From Paenibacillus brasilensis (GTDB lineage Bacteria > Bacillota > Bacilli > Paenibacillales > Paenibacillaceae), in NCBI RefSeq assembly GCF_009363115.1, contig NZ_CP045298.1, forward strand, positions 3,655,501 to 3,719,500: a stretch of 64,000 bases of DNA, given 5' to 3'. The notes beneath the pieces were generated by a model. The model made no database searches. It saw only the letters and a list, made by a program, of their open reading frames with translations, and was not told where the DNA came from. Position 1 is the stretch's first letter. The number at the start of each line of letters is the position of its first letter. Shown piece by piece: positions 34,387-43,867 of this stretch. The position numbers were made by a program, and so were the translations under genes.

Positions 34387-35889
34387 CTATTCTTCGAAAA
34401 CCCTCTTTAAGCGTACTTTTAAATAGAGAGCGCACCAAAAACAGTAATGAAGTATTTCTATAATGATAAGGCCTGTCTGCGGCCAGCCCAATGAGGATAG
34501 CAGCTTGGAACACAGTGTAACCATAATAAGAATGACTTCAAAAACCAGAATATCCACTAACAGCATAACGGCTGTACGGGAGTTGGTTCGCTGAAAGAGT
34601 TCCAGGGCTTTGAAATTCCAGGCTGTTGCGATCAGTTCCAGCATGATGATTCCCAGAGACATACCGGCATATCCAAGTCCGGGAATGGCAACTAAGGAAT
34701 AAAGAATCATGAAGTTGACAAGAACTCCTGTGCCAAGCCCAATAAAGGGAGTTTTTTTCCGATTTTGTGCCCATAAGATGCTTGTTGTGATTTCCCGCAA
34801 TCCGACGAGTAATGGTAACATTGCTAATGATTTTATGGGGATCTCGGCATTTTGTATACCAAAAACAAATAGTGAGATTTCTGAGGCATATTCAAAAATG
34901 AAAAAACCTGAGGCTAATCCCCAGACCCATGCTATCTGAAGGGCCGCCTGGTTTTTTTTGTAGAATAAGCTATAGTCCTTATTCTGCCAATCTGCGGTTA
35001 TTTTCATTGTGAGTGTGTGTGTTAATGAGCCTGTAATCAAGGTAGGCATATATGCCACGACAAGAGCAATACCTGTGACAATACCGAACATCTCCGCTGC
35101 TTCTTTGGAAGAAACGCCAGCAACCTGTAATCGTTGAGGGATGATGATCGCGTCCATAAAGTCGGAAACCGGGTTAAGCAAGCGTGTAAGCGCAATAGCA
35201 AATGAAGCATGTACCACCAAAGGTAAATCTGTTCGTGTCGATGGGGGAGATATAGCGACAGAAGGACGATTGTACATAAAAATAGCAGTAAGCAAAGCGA
35301 AGGCTAACAACGCGCCTGTAAAAGTTCCCAATACCGCTCCGCCTACAGCAAGCTCGATGCCGGATTGAATAAAAATGGGCACTAGCCACATTAAAGTACC
35401 GATTCTGGCGGTTTGTTCTATGATTTCCGAAAGAGCAATCGCGGTGTATCTTTCAAGACCTTGCAAATATCCGCGCAGCAGACTTAGCAAGGGAACAGCC
35501 AGTATAGCAGGGGAAAAGCATCGAATTACAACATCGAGCTTCGGATAGCCAAGCAAATAAGCGATCGGCTTTGATAGCCAAAAGGTTAAGACACTGCATG
35601 CCAAACCTGTGATAATCAGAAATATTGCAAAAACTTTGAACAACCGCCAGCCTCTTGCTGTATGCTTCGCTGTAAACATACCCAAAGCTGTCGGCAATCC
35701 CCCTGAAATAATCATCAATATTAAACCATAGAAGGAATAGGCTAGCTGATAAAGACCTATTCCTTCAGCACCAACAAGTCGTGTCATGAATACTTTTCCA
35801 ACCAGGCCGATGGCTTTTACGACAATCATCGCGTTAGCTCTCACCATGGTTTGTTTTAATATAAGAGGCAATTTCAAATTGTTTTTCAC
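34387..35889 (-). CDS. spoVB: Stage V sporulation protein B-like flippase
   Basis: A 500-residue MVF/MOP-superfamily protein with about 14 hydrophobic helices. It begins KQTMVRANAMIVVKAIGLVG then KVFMTRLVGAEGIGLYQLAY, the SpoVB/polysaccharide-exporter N-terminus. SpoVB is needed for spore cortex synthesis and such proteins flip lipid-linked cell-wall precursors. It is the last gene of a minus-strand run with deacetylase, LPKTG protein, sortase and amidase, so it may serve that envelope pathway rather than, or as well as, cortex formation. Confidence 0.88.
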   Translation of the reverse strand: MKNNLKLPLILKQTMVRANAMIVVKAIGLVGKVFMTRLVGAEGIGLYQLAYSFYGLILMIISGGLPTALGMFTAKHTARGWRLFKVFAIFLIITGLACSVLTFWLSKPIAYLLGYPKLDVVIRCFSPAILAVPLLSLLRGYLQGLERYTAIALSEIIEQTARIGTLMWLVPIFIQSGIELAVGGAVLGTFTGALLAFALLTAIFMYNRPSVAISPPSTRTDLPLVVHASFAIALTRLLNPVSDFMDAIIIPQRLQVAGVSSKEAAEMFGIVTGIALVVAYMPTLITGSLTHTLTMKITADWQNKDYSLFYKKNQAALQIAWVWGLASGFFIFEYASEISLFVFGIQNAEIPIKSLAMLPLLVGLREITTSILWAQNRKKTPFIGLGTGVLVNFMILYSLVAIPGLGYAGMSLGIIMLELIATAWNFKALELFQRTNSRTAVMLLVDILVFEVILIMVTLCSKLLSSLGWPQTGLIIIEILHYCFWCALYLKVRLKRVFEE

Positions 35890-35964
35890 CCCAGTTAGAA
35901 GCTGTCCATATTATTAATATGACAGCAATCTCCGGGATATGAACAAGTCTTAAGTGTTATGTGC

Positions 35965-37089
35965 TTAATCGTGTATATGAATCAACAAATATTTAGTGTT
36001 TTTATCCCATCCCAGGTCAAAGGGAACTTTGAAACGGTCCGCGGTATGGGAGTTGACTAAAGGGTATCCACTTTGATCAAATCCGACTACAACAGAGAAG
36101 TGGTCAACATCTCCGTTTAATACGTAAGCAATTAAATCACCTGGAAGCAACTGGGGTTTGTCGAGATGCTGCTGCCGCTCGTTAACCGATTGGACAATAT
36201 CGGAGAAGCTTCCTTGTCCTATAATCCTTCCATAGCCGGAGCGTATCAGAAAATTTTTAAATGCGTCTGTCTGAACCCAGGCTTGGCTTCCACCATTGCC
36301 ATACAAGTAATGCCACCCTGATTTCATAGGAAGCCCACCGCCTTCCTCCTTGTCCCCGATAACTTGGGAGGAAAAGTTGGTACAGTCGCCACCTCTGGAG
36401 TTATAATCCAGGTATTTTTGGTTGTATCGCTGGCCATTACCTGCTCCCCATGTCGTTCCTGCATATTTGTTAGCATAATCAACGGCGCGTGCTCGGTTGT
36501 ATTTATGAATTACCCTCTCTGGTGTTGCGGCATCTTTATGGGGAGTAAAAAATAAATCGGATTTTTGAATCTTTTTTGAATTCTCTTCCAGAGGATCTGA
36601 ATACCATTCACGTTCCACGTACCAACGATTATCTTTTTTTTTCAATGTAATACCATGACGAGTTCCAATTCCAAAATCGTGCTGACCTGGATAGTTATCG
36701 AGATACTCATAACTCAATTTCAAGGATTGAACAAGGGACACTTTTGCTGTATCGCCCAATACTTCGGCTCGGGCTATCCGAATGGAGCTTTCCGCATTCA
36801 CAATTTTCAGATTACGATGTTTGGCCCATTCTTGAATGTATTCGGCCCTGTTCATTTCATGAAGGTACGCGTAGTTGCTTCGTTTATCTGTTAACAAGTA
36901 ATGGTCCTTGATATGTTTTTTATCCTGATCCATCAACAACCGGGTACGGTCAGCAAACAGCTCTTGAAGAAAGGGGACAACGTTATCTTGTTTAGCTGGC
37001 TCGGCTTGTGCACGAAATAAAGAGAAGCTGGAAGCAGGGATGAGTATTAAGATCATGCACAGCAATTGTAATTTTCTGATCCTAAGCAC
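35965..37089 (-). CDS. Secreted Amidase_6-type cysteine hydrolase
   Basis: A 374-residue protein with a signal peptide (LQLLCMILILIPASSFSLF, cleavage near AQA). The middle (about 40-190) is a helical/beta domain of unknown role. The C-terminal 170 residues match Amidase_6 (PF12671): DYANKYAGTTWGAGN, GGDCTNFSSQ with the catalytic cysteine, SGWHYLYG, GDVDHFSVVVGF with the catalytic histidine, and PLVNSHTADRF. Such enzymes are thought to cut amide bonds in cell-wall material. The GTG start overlaps the ribosome site formed at the sortase stop; the gap is only six bases. Confidence 0.85.
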   Translation of the reverse strand: MLRIRKLQLLCMILILIPASSFSLFRAQAEPAKQDNVVPFLQELFADRTRLLMDQDKKHIKDHYLLTDKRSNYAYLHEMNRAEYIQEWAKHRNLKIVNAESSIRIARAEVLGDTAKVSLVQSLKLSYEYLDNYPGQHDFGIGTRHGITLKKKDNRWYVEREWYSDPLEENSKKIQKSDLFFTPHKDAATPERVIHKYNRARAVDYANKYAGTTWGAGNGQRYNQKYLDYNSRGGDCTNFSSQVIGDKEEGGGLPMKSGWHYLYGNGGSQAWVQTDAFKNFLIRSGYGRIIGQGSFSDIVQSVNERQQHLDKPQLLPGDLIAYVLNGDVDHFSVVVGFDQSGYPLVNSHTADRFKVPFDLGWDKNTKYLLIHIHD

Positions 37090-37095
37090 ATTTAT

Positions 37096-37788
37096 TCATT
37101 CTCCTTGAAAAATGATTGGGTTATTTTTGGAATTGTCCTTGTTTTGAAGCGTAAGTTTCTCACAGGCTGAATTCTTGTGTGCCAATTTGGTGAAGACGAC
37201 CAGTCTCCCTTCATGTTCCTTCTTGCTTCGACTGTAGCGTCCGGCACAGGTAATCAAGTTTAAACGGTGCTCTTCTGTAGGGCCAAAAATCGTCTGAATC
37301 GGTGCTTCGGAGGTTAGGTAAAATTTTACCGACTCCACAACAAACTGAAGCTTACAACCGCCACCACCAGTCACATACACGAAATCTCCCCTTTGCAGTT
37401 TTTTAAGAGGATAAAAAACTGCTGGGCCCGTGTATGTATCAACATGCCCGTCCATAATTGCATTACCTGCTGCTCCTGGCAATATACCAGTAGATAAGTA
37501 TCCTACTCGATCCGTATTACCTGGAACGCCCATTTGACCATTTTCTAAGTAGGTTACTGGTTCTATTATCGAATGAATACGAACCGCAGGAATATCGATT
37601 TTATGTGGAATGATCCCTGGAAAAGGTTTATTTGTAATCTGTATGGTCTTTGTCGTTTTAAGTTGTTGAATTTCAGGCTTAGCCGGGACGTGGATGGAGT
37701 TACCATGATGTTCAGCTGAAGACGAACAGCTTGTGTTACCCAGCAAAATCAATCCAACTATGATACGAATGATCCACTTATTGTTCAT
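37096..37788 (-). CDS. Class F-like sortase
   Basis: A 230-residue transpeptidase. Catalytic histidine in NAIMDGHVDTYTG, catalytic cysteine in LNLITCAGRYSRSKKEHEGR, followed by the arginine strand RLVVFTKL. The N-terminal hydrophobic segment ends in LLGNTSC, a plausible lipobox, which is unusual because sortases are normally held by an uncleaved helix. The sequence pattern is that of class F (E/F) enzymes. The His-rich LPKTG protein encoded immediately upstream is the obvious substrate. No clear ribosome site precedes the ATG; a hairpin at 37801-37824 lies there instead. Confidence 0.85.
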   Translation of the reverse strand: MNNKWIIRIIVGLILLGNTSCSSSAEHHGNSIHVPAKPEIQQLKTTKTIQITNKPFPGIIPHKIDIPAVRIHSIIEPVTYLENGQMGVPGNTDRVGYLSTGILPGAAGNAIMDGHVDTYTGPAVFYPLKKLQRGDFVYVTGGGGCKLQFVVESVKFYLTSEAPIQTIFGPTEEHRLNLITCAGRYSRSKKEHEGRLVVFTKLAHKNSACEKLTLQNKDNSKNNPIIFQGE

Positions 37789-37800
37789 ATGAAGAAAGAG

Positions 37801-37824
37801 AGAGGGTTTACAAGCTAACCCTCT
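37801..37824 (-). terminator. Hairpin between the LPKTG and sortase genes
   Basis: AGAGGGTT pairs exactly with AACCCTCT around an eight-base loop. On the minus strand a CTCTTTCTTC tract follows. It may act as a partial terminator or 3' stabiliser, so that substrate mRNA exceeds sortase mRNA. Confidence 0.5.
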
Positions 37825-37838
37825 CCTTTTGACCCTCC

Positions 37839-38150
37839 CTAATTCATTTGCTCGCTCGCGCCACCAAATCCGGTTTTTGGCAATTTAGTTGCCTTTGCTT
37901 TCATACTTTTCGCATGAATGCTTTTTCCTCCGATGATTTTGCCAGGTGCAGCTTCACGTGCATGCAGTTTATGACCTTTCTCATGCTTGCTCTTGGCGTG
38001 CAGCTTGTGTTCATGCTTCGCGTGAGCTTTAACTTTATGTTGGTGCATGTTGTGCTCTTGCTTTTCAGTTGCGGGTGCAGACGCAGATACCATCGATCCT
38101 GCTGACAAAAATACAGCCAGGGACGCTACAGTCAAAATTGCTTTTTTCAT
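37839..38150 (-). CDS. His-rich secreted protein with C-terminal LPKTG motif
   Basis: A 103-residue protein with a signal peptide (MKKAILTVASLAVFLSAGSM, cleavage near VSASA). The mature part is packed with His/Lys repeats (HNMHQHKVKAHAKHEHKLHA), suggesting metal or polyanion binding. It ends LPKTGFGGASEQMN: a canonical sortase motif but with only nine residues after it and no hydrophobic anchor or basic tail. The ATG at 38150 follows AAGGAGGC. The next gene is a sortase. Confidence 0.85.
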   Translation of the reverse strand: MKKAILTVASLAVFLSAGSMVSASAPATEKQEHNMHQHKVKAHAKHEHKLHAKSKHEKGHKLHAREAAPGKIIGGKSIHAKSMKAKATKLPKTGFGGASEQMN

Positions 38151-38262
38151 GTTGTTGCCTCCTTGAGATAGTGGTAATTCATAAATATATTTTCCGTACG
38201 AAGAACGTTTTATGTAGCCAATGATTTCATAGGTAATATTTACCTCAAACACTCCCTATTTT

Positions 38263-39054
38263 TCATTTGTTCACTTCAATAAGTCCTTCGGGCGTCTTAC
38301 GATTGGCAAGTAGTTCGGATACGGTGACGAAGGCAAACCCTCTTTTTTTCAGCTCAGGTAAAATGATTTTGAGGGCTTCAACGGTTTGCGTACTTTTATA
38401 TACATAATCGTGCATAAGGACGATATCGCCGTTGCGGGCATTGCGAAGTACCTTATTGACGATGCGGTGTACACCGGGTTTTCGCCAGTCCAGGGTATCC
38501 TGATGCCAGGACCATAAAATTATTTTCAGCTCTTTTTCTTTAGATAGTTTAACGAGCGTATCGTTATAGGAACCACCCGGTGGGCGGAAAAAATGGGTTT
38601 CTGTCCCCGTTGCTTGAACGATGCTGGCTTGGCCTTGATCCATTTCAGACAGAGCTTTATTACGGGAAATACGATGGAAGGATGGATGATGAAAGGTATG
38701 GTTGCCGACATCATGACCTTCTTCTCGTTCCCGCTTCACAATGTGCGGGAGTTTTTCTACACGGCTGCCGACGACAAAAAAGGTCGCCTTGGCGTCGTAT
38801 TGCTTGAGCAAATCCAGAATGGCGGGCGTTTTACTCTCATCAGGGCCATCGTCGAAGGTGAGGGCAATCACCTTGCGAGGGGTAGGAACTTCCCATACAA
38901 TATCCCCTCGTTCCTCATAATAGGCTCTACTCTTTGTTGGAGCAGGAGAGGCGTACGATGCGGCCTGTATTGTATCGGTATAGGGTGTCGGGCAAAAGCT
39001 GGCACAGAACAAGGAAACAGTGATACTTGCAGACAGTAATCGGTTAAATTTCAT
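38263..39054 (-). CDS. Polysaccharide deacetylase (NodB domain)
   Basis: A 263-residue secreted carbohydrate esterase family 4 enzyme. Signal peptide at the N-terminus (LLSASITVSLFCASFCP). Motifs in order: IALTFDDGPDESKTP (catalytic base Asp and metal Asp), GHDVGNHTFHHPSF (metal-binding HxxxH), FFRPPGGSYN, ILWSWHQDTLDWRKPG and GDIVLMHDYV. Members remove acetyl groups from peptidoglycan or chitin-like polymers; PdaA/PdaB-type enzymes act in sporulation. First gene of the envelope cluster. Confidence 0.92.
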   Translation of the reverse strand: MKFNRLLSASITVSLFCASFCPTPYTDTIQAASYASPAPTKSRAYYEERGDIVWEVPTPRKVIALTFDDGPDESKTPAILDLLKQYDAKATFFVVGSRVEKLPHIVKREREEGHDVGNHTFHHPSFHRISRNKALSEMDQGQASIVQATGTETHFFRPPGGSYNDTLVKLSKEKELKIILWSWHQDTLDWRKPGVHRIVNKVLRNARNGDIVLMHDYVYKSTQTVEALKIILPELKKRGFAFVTVSELLANRKTPEGLIEVNK

Positions 39055-39396
39055 CTGGCATCTTCTCCGTTCTGACGTTTTCTCGCATTAGCTTGCCAAG
39101 AAGGAACGCATACCATTCCTTGTTTACGAAATTAGCACAGCTTTCAGCATGATCCTGACCATCAAATCATGCTCCAAAAAGAGTGGTAGCTTGCTTGTTG
39201 ATTACTCCCCGTTACCATGTTAAATTGTACATATCCATCCTTGTTTCAATGAACAGTTGAGGTAGGTTTTTGTCCGTTCGTAAAACTCTTAATCTGGCTG
39301 AAAACGAATAAGGTTGAGGGACAAGCCGCAGAAGCTCACCCAATTCTTGATATACAAGCGACTCGTTCCTCAGCCTCGAACAGGAGATGAGACGGG
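39055..39396. other. Divergent intergenic region
   Basis: Contains the control regions of the deacetylase and PH-domain genes. One weak hairpin (AGGAA/TTCCT near 39100-39121) is visible. I see no operator or RNA element. Confidence 0.5.
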
Positions 39397-39786
39397 ATGA
39401 ACACAAAGGAAGAGGAACTGCGAGCTATTAGCGAGATATTAGAGGCGGGCGAACATATCCGGTCATGCATTCGTTGTACGTATGATTGGCAACCGAGCCC
39501 GCAGGACACACCGTGCTGTGGGATATTGGCGGTGACGTCCAAACGGCTCATTTTTTGTTGTTTCACTGCTGGAACTCCATGGGTTAAGTTCATTAACTAT
39601 CACCATATTTCATCGGCCAAGCTGGAAAGGGATCCGCTGGATTCAAGCGAAAATGTTGTTCTGATGAACCGGGATGAGCGTGAGGTATTTAGGTATCTTC
39701 CGCATACAGACACGTTGGAGTATTTTATAGCTGTCCTGGGACGGGAATCGGGTATAGAGGCAAGTAATCATTTATATCTTATGTAA
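39397..39786 (+). CDS. Small PH-like (YokE/bPH type) domain protein
   Basis: A 129-residue cytoplasmic protein whose pattern, a turn GILAVTSKRLIFCCFTAG then VKFINYHHISSAKLER, is that of bacterial PH-like domains (GRAM/YokE): 'new value, lookup of origin' strands followed by a helix (TDTLEYFIAVLGR). Function unknown. Three cysteines (CIRC, PCCG) near the start are unusual. ATG after GAGATGAGACGGG, single gene with a terminator at 39820. Confidence 0.65.
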   Translation: MNTKEEELRAISEILEAGEHIRSCIRCTYDWQPSPQDTPCCGILAVTSKRLIFCCFTAGTPWVKFINYHHISSAKLERDPLDSSENVVLMNRDEREVFRYLPHTDTLEYFIAVLGRESGIEASNHLYLM

Positions 39787-39819
39787 TGCTTCATTTATAA
39801 AATGTAAAATAAATATGTA

Positions 39820-39880
39820 AAACCTCCAGCTTCGTAATATGCCGATGGTCGGCTGTTCACGAATTTGGAGGTTTTTTGTC
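39820..39880. terminator. Bidirectional terminator
   Basis: AAAACCTCCA pairs with TGGAGGTTTT, with an inner TTCG/CGAA and GCCGA/TCGGC pairing. T-runs follow on both strands, serving the PH-domain gene and the convergent gene at 39903. Confidence 0.85.
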
Positions 39881-39902
39881 ATGCAACTGGATGGATCGGT
39901 CA

Positions 39903-40223
39903 TCAGCTCAGCAGTACTATCACCAGTAGCGTGTACAGCACCAGCGGCAGAATGACATTGTTGTAGGTATAGGAACGATAAGGGGTTGGGGTACCTGGGG
40001 AAGGCGAATGATGAGGCTGAGGAACCCTTATATACAGATGATCGGCGTCGATGTGAACAATCGTTCCTTCATACACATGATGATCCATCGTTTGTACGCG
40101 GACGGTCTGATTGATGTGTGGTTTGAGCCTTTGATGCAGGTGTTGCCGAACCTTTGGAAGCTCTGTCTGTAATTCCGGTCTGGCCTGATACAACGTTTGT
40201 GGACTGACGGTGCTGTACGACAT
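39903..40223 (-). CDS. Small protein with SH3/Sm-like strand region and C-terminal helix
   Basis: A 106-residue protein. Residues about 32-70 (LKPHINQTVRVQTMDHHVYE then GTIVHIDADHLYIRV) look like a five-strand SH3/Sm-type barrel, followed by a Pro/Ser/His linker and a hydrophobic C-terminal helix (NNVILPLVLYTLLVIVLLS). Tail-anchored layout, no known function. Similar short proteins are common in Paenibacillus genomes, as far as I recall. Confidence 0.6.
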   Translation of the reverse strand: MSYSTVSPQTLYQARPELQTELPKVRQHLHQRLKPHINQTVRVQTMDHHVYEGTIVHIDADHLYIRVPQPHHSPSPGTPTPYRSYTYNNVILPLVLYTLLVIVLLS

Positions 40224-40417
40224 TCGCCTCTAACCTCCATACCATGTAATGATGCATCGTATGCAGGAGTCTATGTCATTGTGCGTATACCTATGAAAAG
40301 GAGCTTTTTTTACAAAGAGGAGAAAATTAACATTATACTCCAGTCCACTTGATGTTCCCTTTACATCAAAACGATACACTTACTGAGGTTGGTTTGAAAA
40401 GAAAGGGGTGCTCCGTT

Positions 40418-41380
40418 TTGAGTGAGCTTAACAAATCAATGAGACTCGGGACGAGCCAGCAACTGGCTTCATCTAAGGCCCATATACGCACAGGTTCGCT
40501 AAAAATACAGAGACTGCGCGAAAATGCGCTCGCGTATACCTTTTTAGCTCCATCTCTCATTTTGTTTGCTGTATTTATGTTTTATCCGATGTTGAAGTCA
40601 GTTTATCTCAGCCTGCATTCCACAGATCCAGCAGGAAACGTTGCGGCTTATGTAGGTTTAGACAATTTTACTGTGCTTTTCAGCTCAGGGCAGTTTCTAC
40701 AAGGGATCAAGGTCACGCTCCTGTTTGCGCTATTGACGGTCCCTGTAGGTATTTTATTGGCGCTCGTGCTGGCTGCACTCACCCATAGCAAACTACGCGG
40801 AATGCGCATTTTTCAGTTCGCGTTTTCACTACCGATGGTGCTGTCGGTTGGTTCATCCGCCGTCATTTGGAAGTTCCTTTTTCATCCGACACTCGGGATG
40901 TTCAACTACGTGCTTTCCCTGCTACATATCAATCCGGTTCCATGGTTGACCAGTCCAGATTGGGCGCTGCTCTCCGTAGCCATCATGACCATTTGGATGA
41001 ATCTCGGCTTCAATTACATTATTTTATCCAGCGGACTGCAAGGGATTCCAGACGACATGTATGAGAGTGCCAAAATGGATGGTGCTGGTCCACTGGTCAC
41101 GTTCTGGCGTATTTCCATGCCACTGCTATCGCCAACGATCTTTTTTGTGACGGTAGTCTCCATCATCGGGGCCTTTCAGTCTTTTGCGCAAATTAACATT
41201 TTGACCAAGGGCGGGCCGGTGAACAGTACGAATGTGTTCGTATATTCCATTTATCAGGAGGCCTTCGTTAATTTCCGATTCGGCACGGGGAGCGCACAGG
41301 CGATTGTATTGTTTGTCGTCATTCTGCTGCTTACGATGATTCAGTTCAAATGGGTGGAAAGAAAGGTGCATTACCAATGA
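40418..41380 (+). CDS. ABC sugar/glycerol-phosphate permease, MalF/UgpA type
   Basis: Six predicted helices in about 320 residues, with the EAA loop ESAKMDGAGPLVTFWRISMP that contacts the ATPase. It is the first permease of a binding-protein-dependent importer (carbohydrate uptake family 1). The start is TTG at 40418, with AAAGGGGTG seven bases upstream; an ATG at 40349 has no ribosome site. Its stop overlaps the next permease (ATGA). No ATPase gene is in the set; a shared MsmX/UgpC-type ATPase elsewhere is likely. Confidence 0.88.
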   Translation: MSELNKSMRLGTSQQLASSKAHIRTGSLKIQRLRENALAYTFLAPSLILFAVFMFYPMLKSVYLSLHSTDPAGNVAAYVGLDNFTVLFSSGQFLQGIKVTLLFALLTVPVGILLALVLAALTHSKLRGMRIFQFAFSLPMVLSVGSSAVIWKFLFHPTLGMFNYVLSLLHINPVPWLTSPDWALLSVAIMTIWMNLGFNYIILSSGLQGIPDDMYESAKMDGAGPLVTFWRISMPLLSPTIFFVTVVSIIGAFQSFAQINILTKGGPVNSTNVFVYSIYQEAFVNFRFGTGSAQAIVLFVVILLLTMIQFKWVERKVHYQ

Positions 41381-42198
41381 AAGGACGCCTTAATTCAACA
41401 TTGCTGTATGTACTGCTTACGATAGCGGCTGCTCTGATTCTATACCCAGTCATCTATACGTTTTTTATGGCGGTGATGTCGCCTGAGGAAGCGAGTGCCT
41501 ATCCACCGCACTTTATTCCGCATTCCTTTCATTTGGCCAATTTTACCGAAGTGTTTGAAATCGTTCCGATAGCTGCCTTTATCGGCAACACCTTTCTCAT
41601 TTCGGGCCTTACGATGATCGGTCAGCTCATTACAGCCAGCCTGGCGGCCTATGCCTTTGCCAAAATGGAGTTTAAGGGAAAAAATCTTATTTTCAGCATG
41701 TTTGTAGCCACGATGATGATCCCTTGGGAAGTGACCATTATTCCGAATTACCTGACGGTCCGCAGCTGGAACTGGCTTGATACATATCAGGGACTGACGG
41801 TTCCATTTTTGGCAACAGCCTTCGGAACCTTTCTGTTAAGACAATTTTTTCTCCAGCTTCCAAAGGAACTGTTCGAGGCTGCCCGCATGGACGGATGTGG
41901 ACATATCCGTTACTTTCTGTTCCATGTGCTTCCGCTATCGCGCCCGGCACTCGGAACACTGGCTGTATATTCGTTCCTGAACATGTACAATTCATACCTG
42001 TGGCCTTTGCTGATTACGAATAGCGAAAATATGCGTACCGTACAGATTGGGATTTCCATGCTCGAATTTCAGGAATCCACTTCATGGAATCTTGTGTTTG
42101 CAGGTACCGCGCTTGTCATTTTACCGTCTCTGCTCCTGCTGATTTTTGGACTGAAGCAGCTAGTACGCGGAATGGCAGCGGGTGCGCTGAAAGGCTGA
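41377..42198 (+). CDS. ABC sugar/glycerol-phosphate permease, MalG/UgpE type
   Basis: A 273-residue partner permease with six helices and the EAA loop ELFEAARMDGCGHIRYFLFH, then VLPLSRPALGTLAVYSFL. It overlaps the upstream permease by four bases, with AAAGGTG as its ribosome site. The binding-protein gene follows after 155 bases. Confidence 0.9.
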   Translation: MKGRLNSTLLYVLLTIAAALILYPVIYTFFMAVMSPEEASAYPPHFIPHSFHLANFTEVFEIVPIAAFIGNTFLISGLTMIGQLITASLAAYAFAKMEFKGKNLIFSMFVATMMIPWEVTIIPNYLTVRSWNWLDTYQGLTVPFLATAFGTFLLRQFFLQLPKELFEAARMDGCGHIRYFLFHVLPLSRPALGTLAVYSFLNMYNSYLWPLLITNSENMRTVQIGISMLEFQESTSWNLVFAGTALVILPSLLLLIFGLKQLVRGMAAGALKG

Positions 42199-42353
42199 CA
42201 AGCCCATATTAAGGTTCTGATTCAAAGTTAATATCCAAGTTAACAGCAACACCTGCGCAAGCAGCCTATATACAAAGCTTGATCACGAAAAAGCACCGTA
42301 AAAGATTTTCGTATGCGAGATTATGATTCAATCAAAGGGAGAGAAAAGAGATT

Positions 42354-43721
42354 ATGAGATTTGTTCGTCTGAAAAGTACCTTGACCCTGCTTATTCTGAC
42401 TGCGATGGTGGTTGCAGCAGGCTGCAGCAACAATACGGCGGCAGAGAAGCCGGATAATGGTAGTAATACTGGGGCAGCAGCGGGTTCTCCAGTAAAGCTG
42501 ACTTGGTGGCATTCGATGTCCGGTAACGGTGAAAAAGCGATCAAGCAGATCGCAGCTGACTTCAACGCCAGCCACAAGGACATTCAGGTAGAGCCTGTAT
42601 ACCAGGGCAAATATGATGACAGCTTGAACAAGCTGAAAGCGTCGCTTGGTTCTGACAGCGGCCCGGATATCATTCAGGTATATGAAATCGGCAGCAAATT
42701 CATGATCGACTCCAAAATGATCACACCTGTTCAACAATTTATTGATGCAGACAAGTTCGATCTGTCCCAGCTAGAGCCGAATATTACGCGATACTACACG
42801 ATTGACGGCAAATTGAACGCAATGCCGTTCAACACGTCAAACCCGATTTTGTACTACAACAAGGATGCGTTCAAAGCGGCGGGACTTGACCCGGCCAATC
42901 CTCCGAAAACCTATGATGAATTCGAAAAGGCTGCCAAGGCCTTGAGCAAGGATGGTAAATCCGGTGCATCCATCGCCATCTATGGCTGGTTTATGGAGCA
43001 ATTGTTTGCCAATCAGAATGCGGATTATGTGAACAATGGCAACGGGCGCAATCAGGTTGCAACCGAATCGCTGCTAAATTCGGATGCAGGTGTGAAAACG
43101 CTGACGTGGTGGAAGAAAATGATTGATGAAAAGGTTGTATCCAATCTGGGACGTAACTCGGACGATACTGCTAAAGCCTTTTCCGCAGGACAAATTGCTA
43201 TGACTCTGGATTCCACTGCTTCACTGCGTAATATTGTGGAACAGGTTGGCGATAAATTCGAAGTAGGCACGGGATTCCTGCCAAGAGCAAATGATGCTAA
43301 AGAAGGCGGCGTCGTGGTAGGTGGCGCGAGCCTGTACATTATGAACAACAAGCCTGAAGCCCAGCAAAAAGCAGCTTGGGAATTCATTAAATTTGTTGCT
43401 TCCCCGGCTGTACAGGCACAATGGAGTGTGAATACCGGATACTTTCCGATCACCAAAGCCGCTTATAACGAGCAGGTACTTAAAGACAATATGGTAAAAT
43501 ACCCGCAATTCCAGACGGCGGTGGACCAATTGCATGCATCGGCGCAATCTACCGCTACACAAGGTGCTGTGATGGGTGTATTCCCGGAAGCTCGTCAAAT
43601 TGTTGAAGGTGCAATCGAGGCAGTTCTCAGTGGCCAACAACAGCCAAAACAGGCATTGGATCAAGCTGCACAAGAAATTACAGGAAAAATCGCGCAATAC
43701 AATCAAACGGTCAAAAAATAA
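42354..43721 (+). CDS. Solute-binding lipoprotein of the ABC importer (UgpB-like)
   Basis: A 455-residue extracellular binding protein. Lipoprotein signal with lipobox VAAGCSN. VKLTWWHSMSGNGEKAIKQI, then YQGKYDDSLNKLKASLGSDS and MPFNTSNPILYYNKDAFKAA are the family 1 solute-binding pattern seen in UgpB-type proteins, which take up glycerol-3-phosphate or its diesters. The exact ligand is unproven. A strong terminator follows at 43790. Confidence 0.87.
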   Translation: MRFVRLKSTLTLLILTAMVVAAGCSNNTAAEKPDNGSNTGAAAGSPVKLTWWHSMSGNGEKAIKQIAADFNASHKDIQVEPVYQGKYDDSLNKLKASLGSDSGPDIIQVYEIGSKFMIDSKMITPVQQFIDADKFDLSQLEPNITRYYTIDGKLNAMPFNTSNPILYYNKDAFKAAGLDPANPPKTYDEFEKAAKALSKDGKSGASIAIYGWFMEQLFANQNADYVNNGNGRNQVATESLLNSDAGVKTLTWWKKMIDEKVVSNLGRNSDDTAKAFSAGQIAMTLDSTASLRNIVEQVGDKFEVGTGFLPRANDAKEGGVVVGGASLYIMNNKPEAQQKAAWEFIKFVASPAVQAQWSVNTGYFPITKAAYNEQVLKDNMVKYPQFQTAVDQLHASAQSTATQGAVMGVFPEARQIVEGAIEAVLSGQQQPKQALDQAAQEITGKIAQYNQTVKK

Positions 43722-43789
43722 TCGGCCTTCCCTGAAAGCGGCTGGTAAATTGTAATACGTCCCCCTTTATCGGCAGCTTTTATAAAATA

Positions 43790-43834
43790 ACGGATTGAAT
43801 GAGTGACCCCCTCACTGATTCAATCCGTTTTTTA
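43790..43834 (+). terminator. Rho-independent terminator
   Basis: ACGGATTGAAT (43790-43800) pairs exactly with ATTCAATCCGT (43818-43828), followed by TTTTTT. Confidence 0.92.
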
Positions 43835-43867
43835 CGTTATATACAAAATGCTCTTTTAGAATGACTG

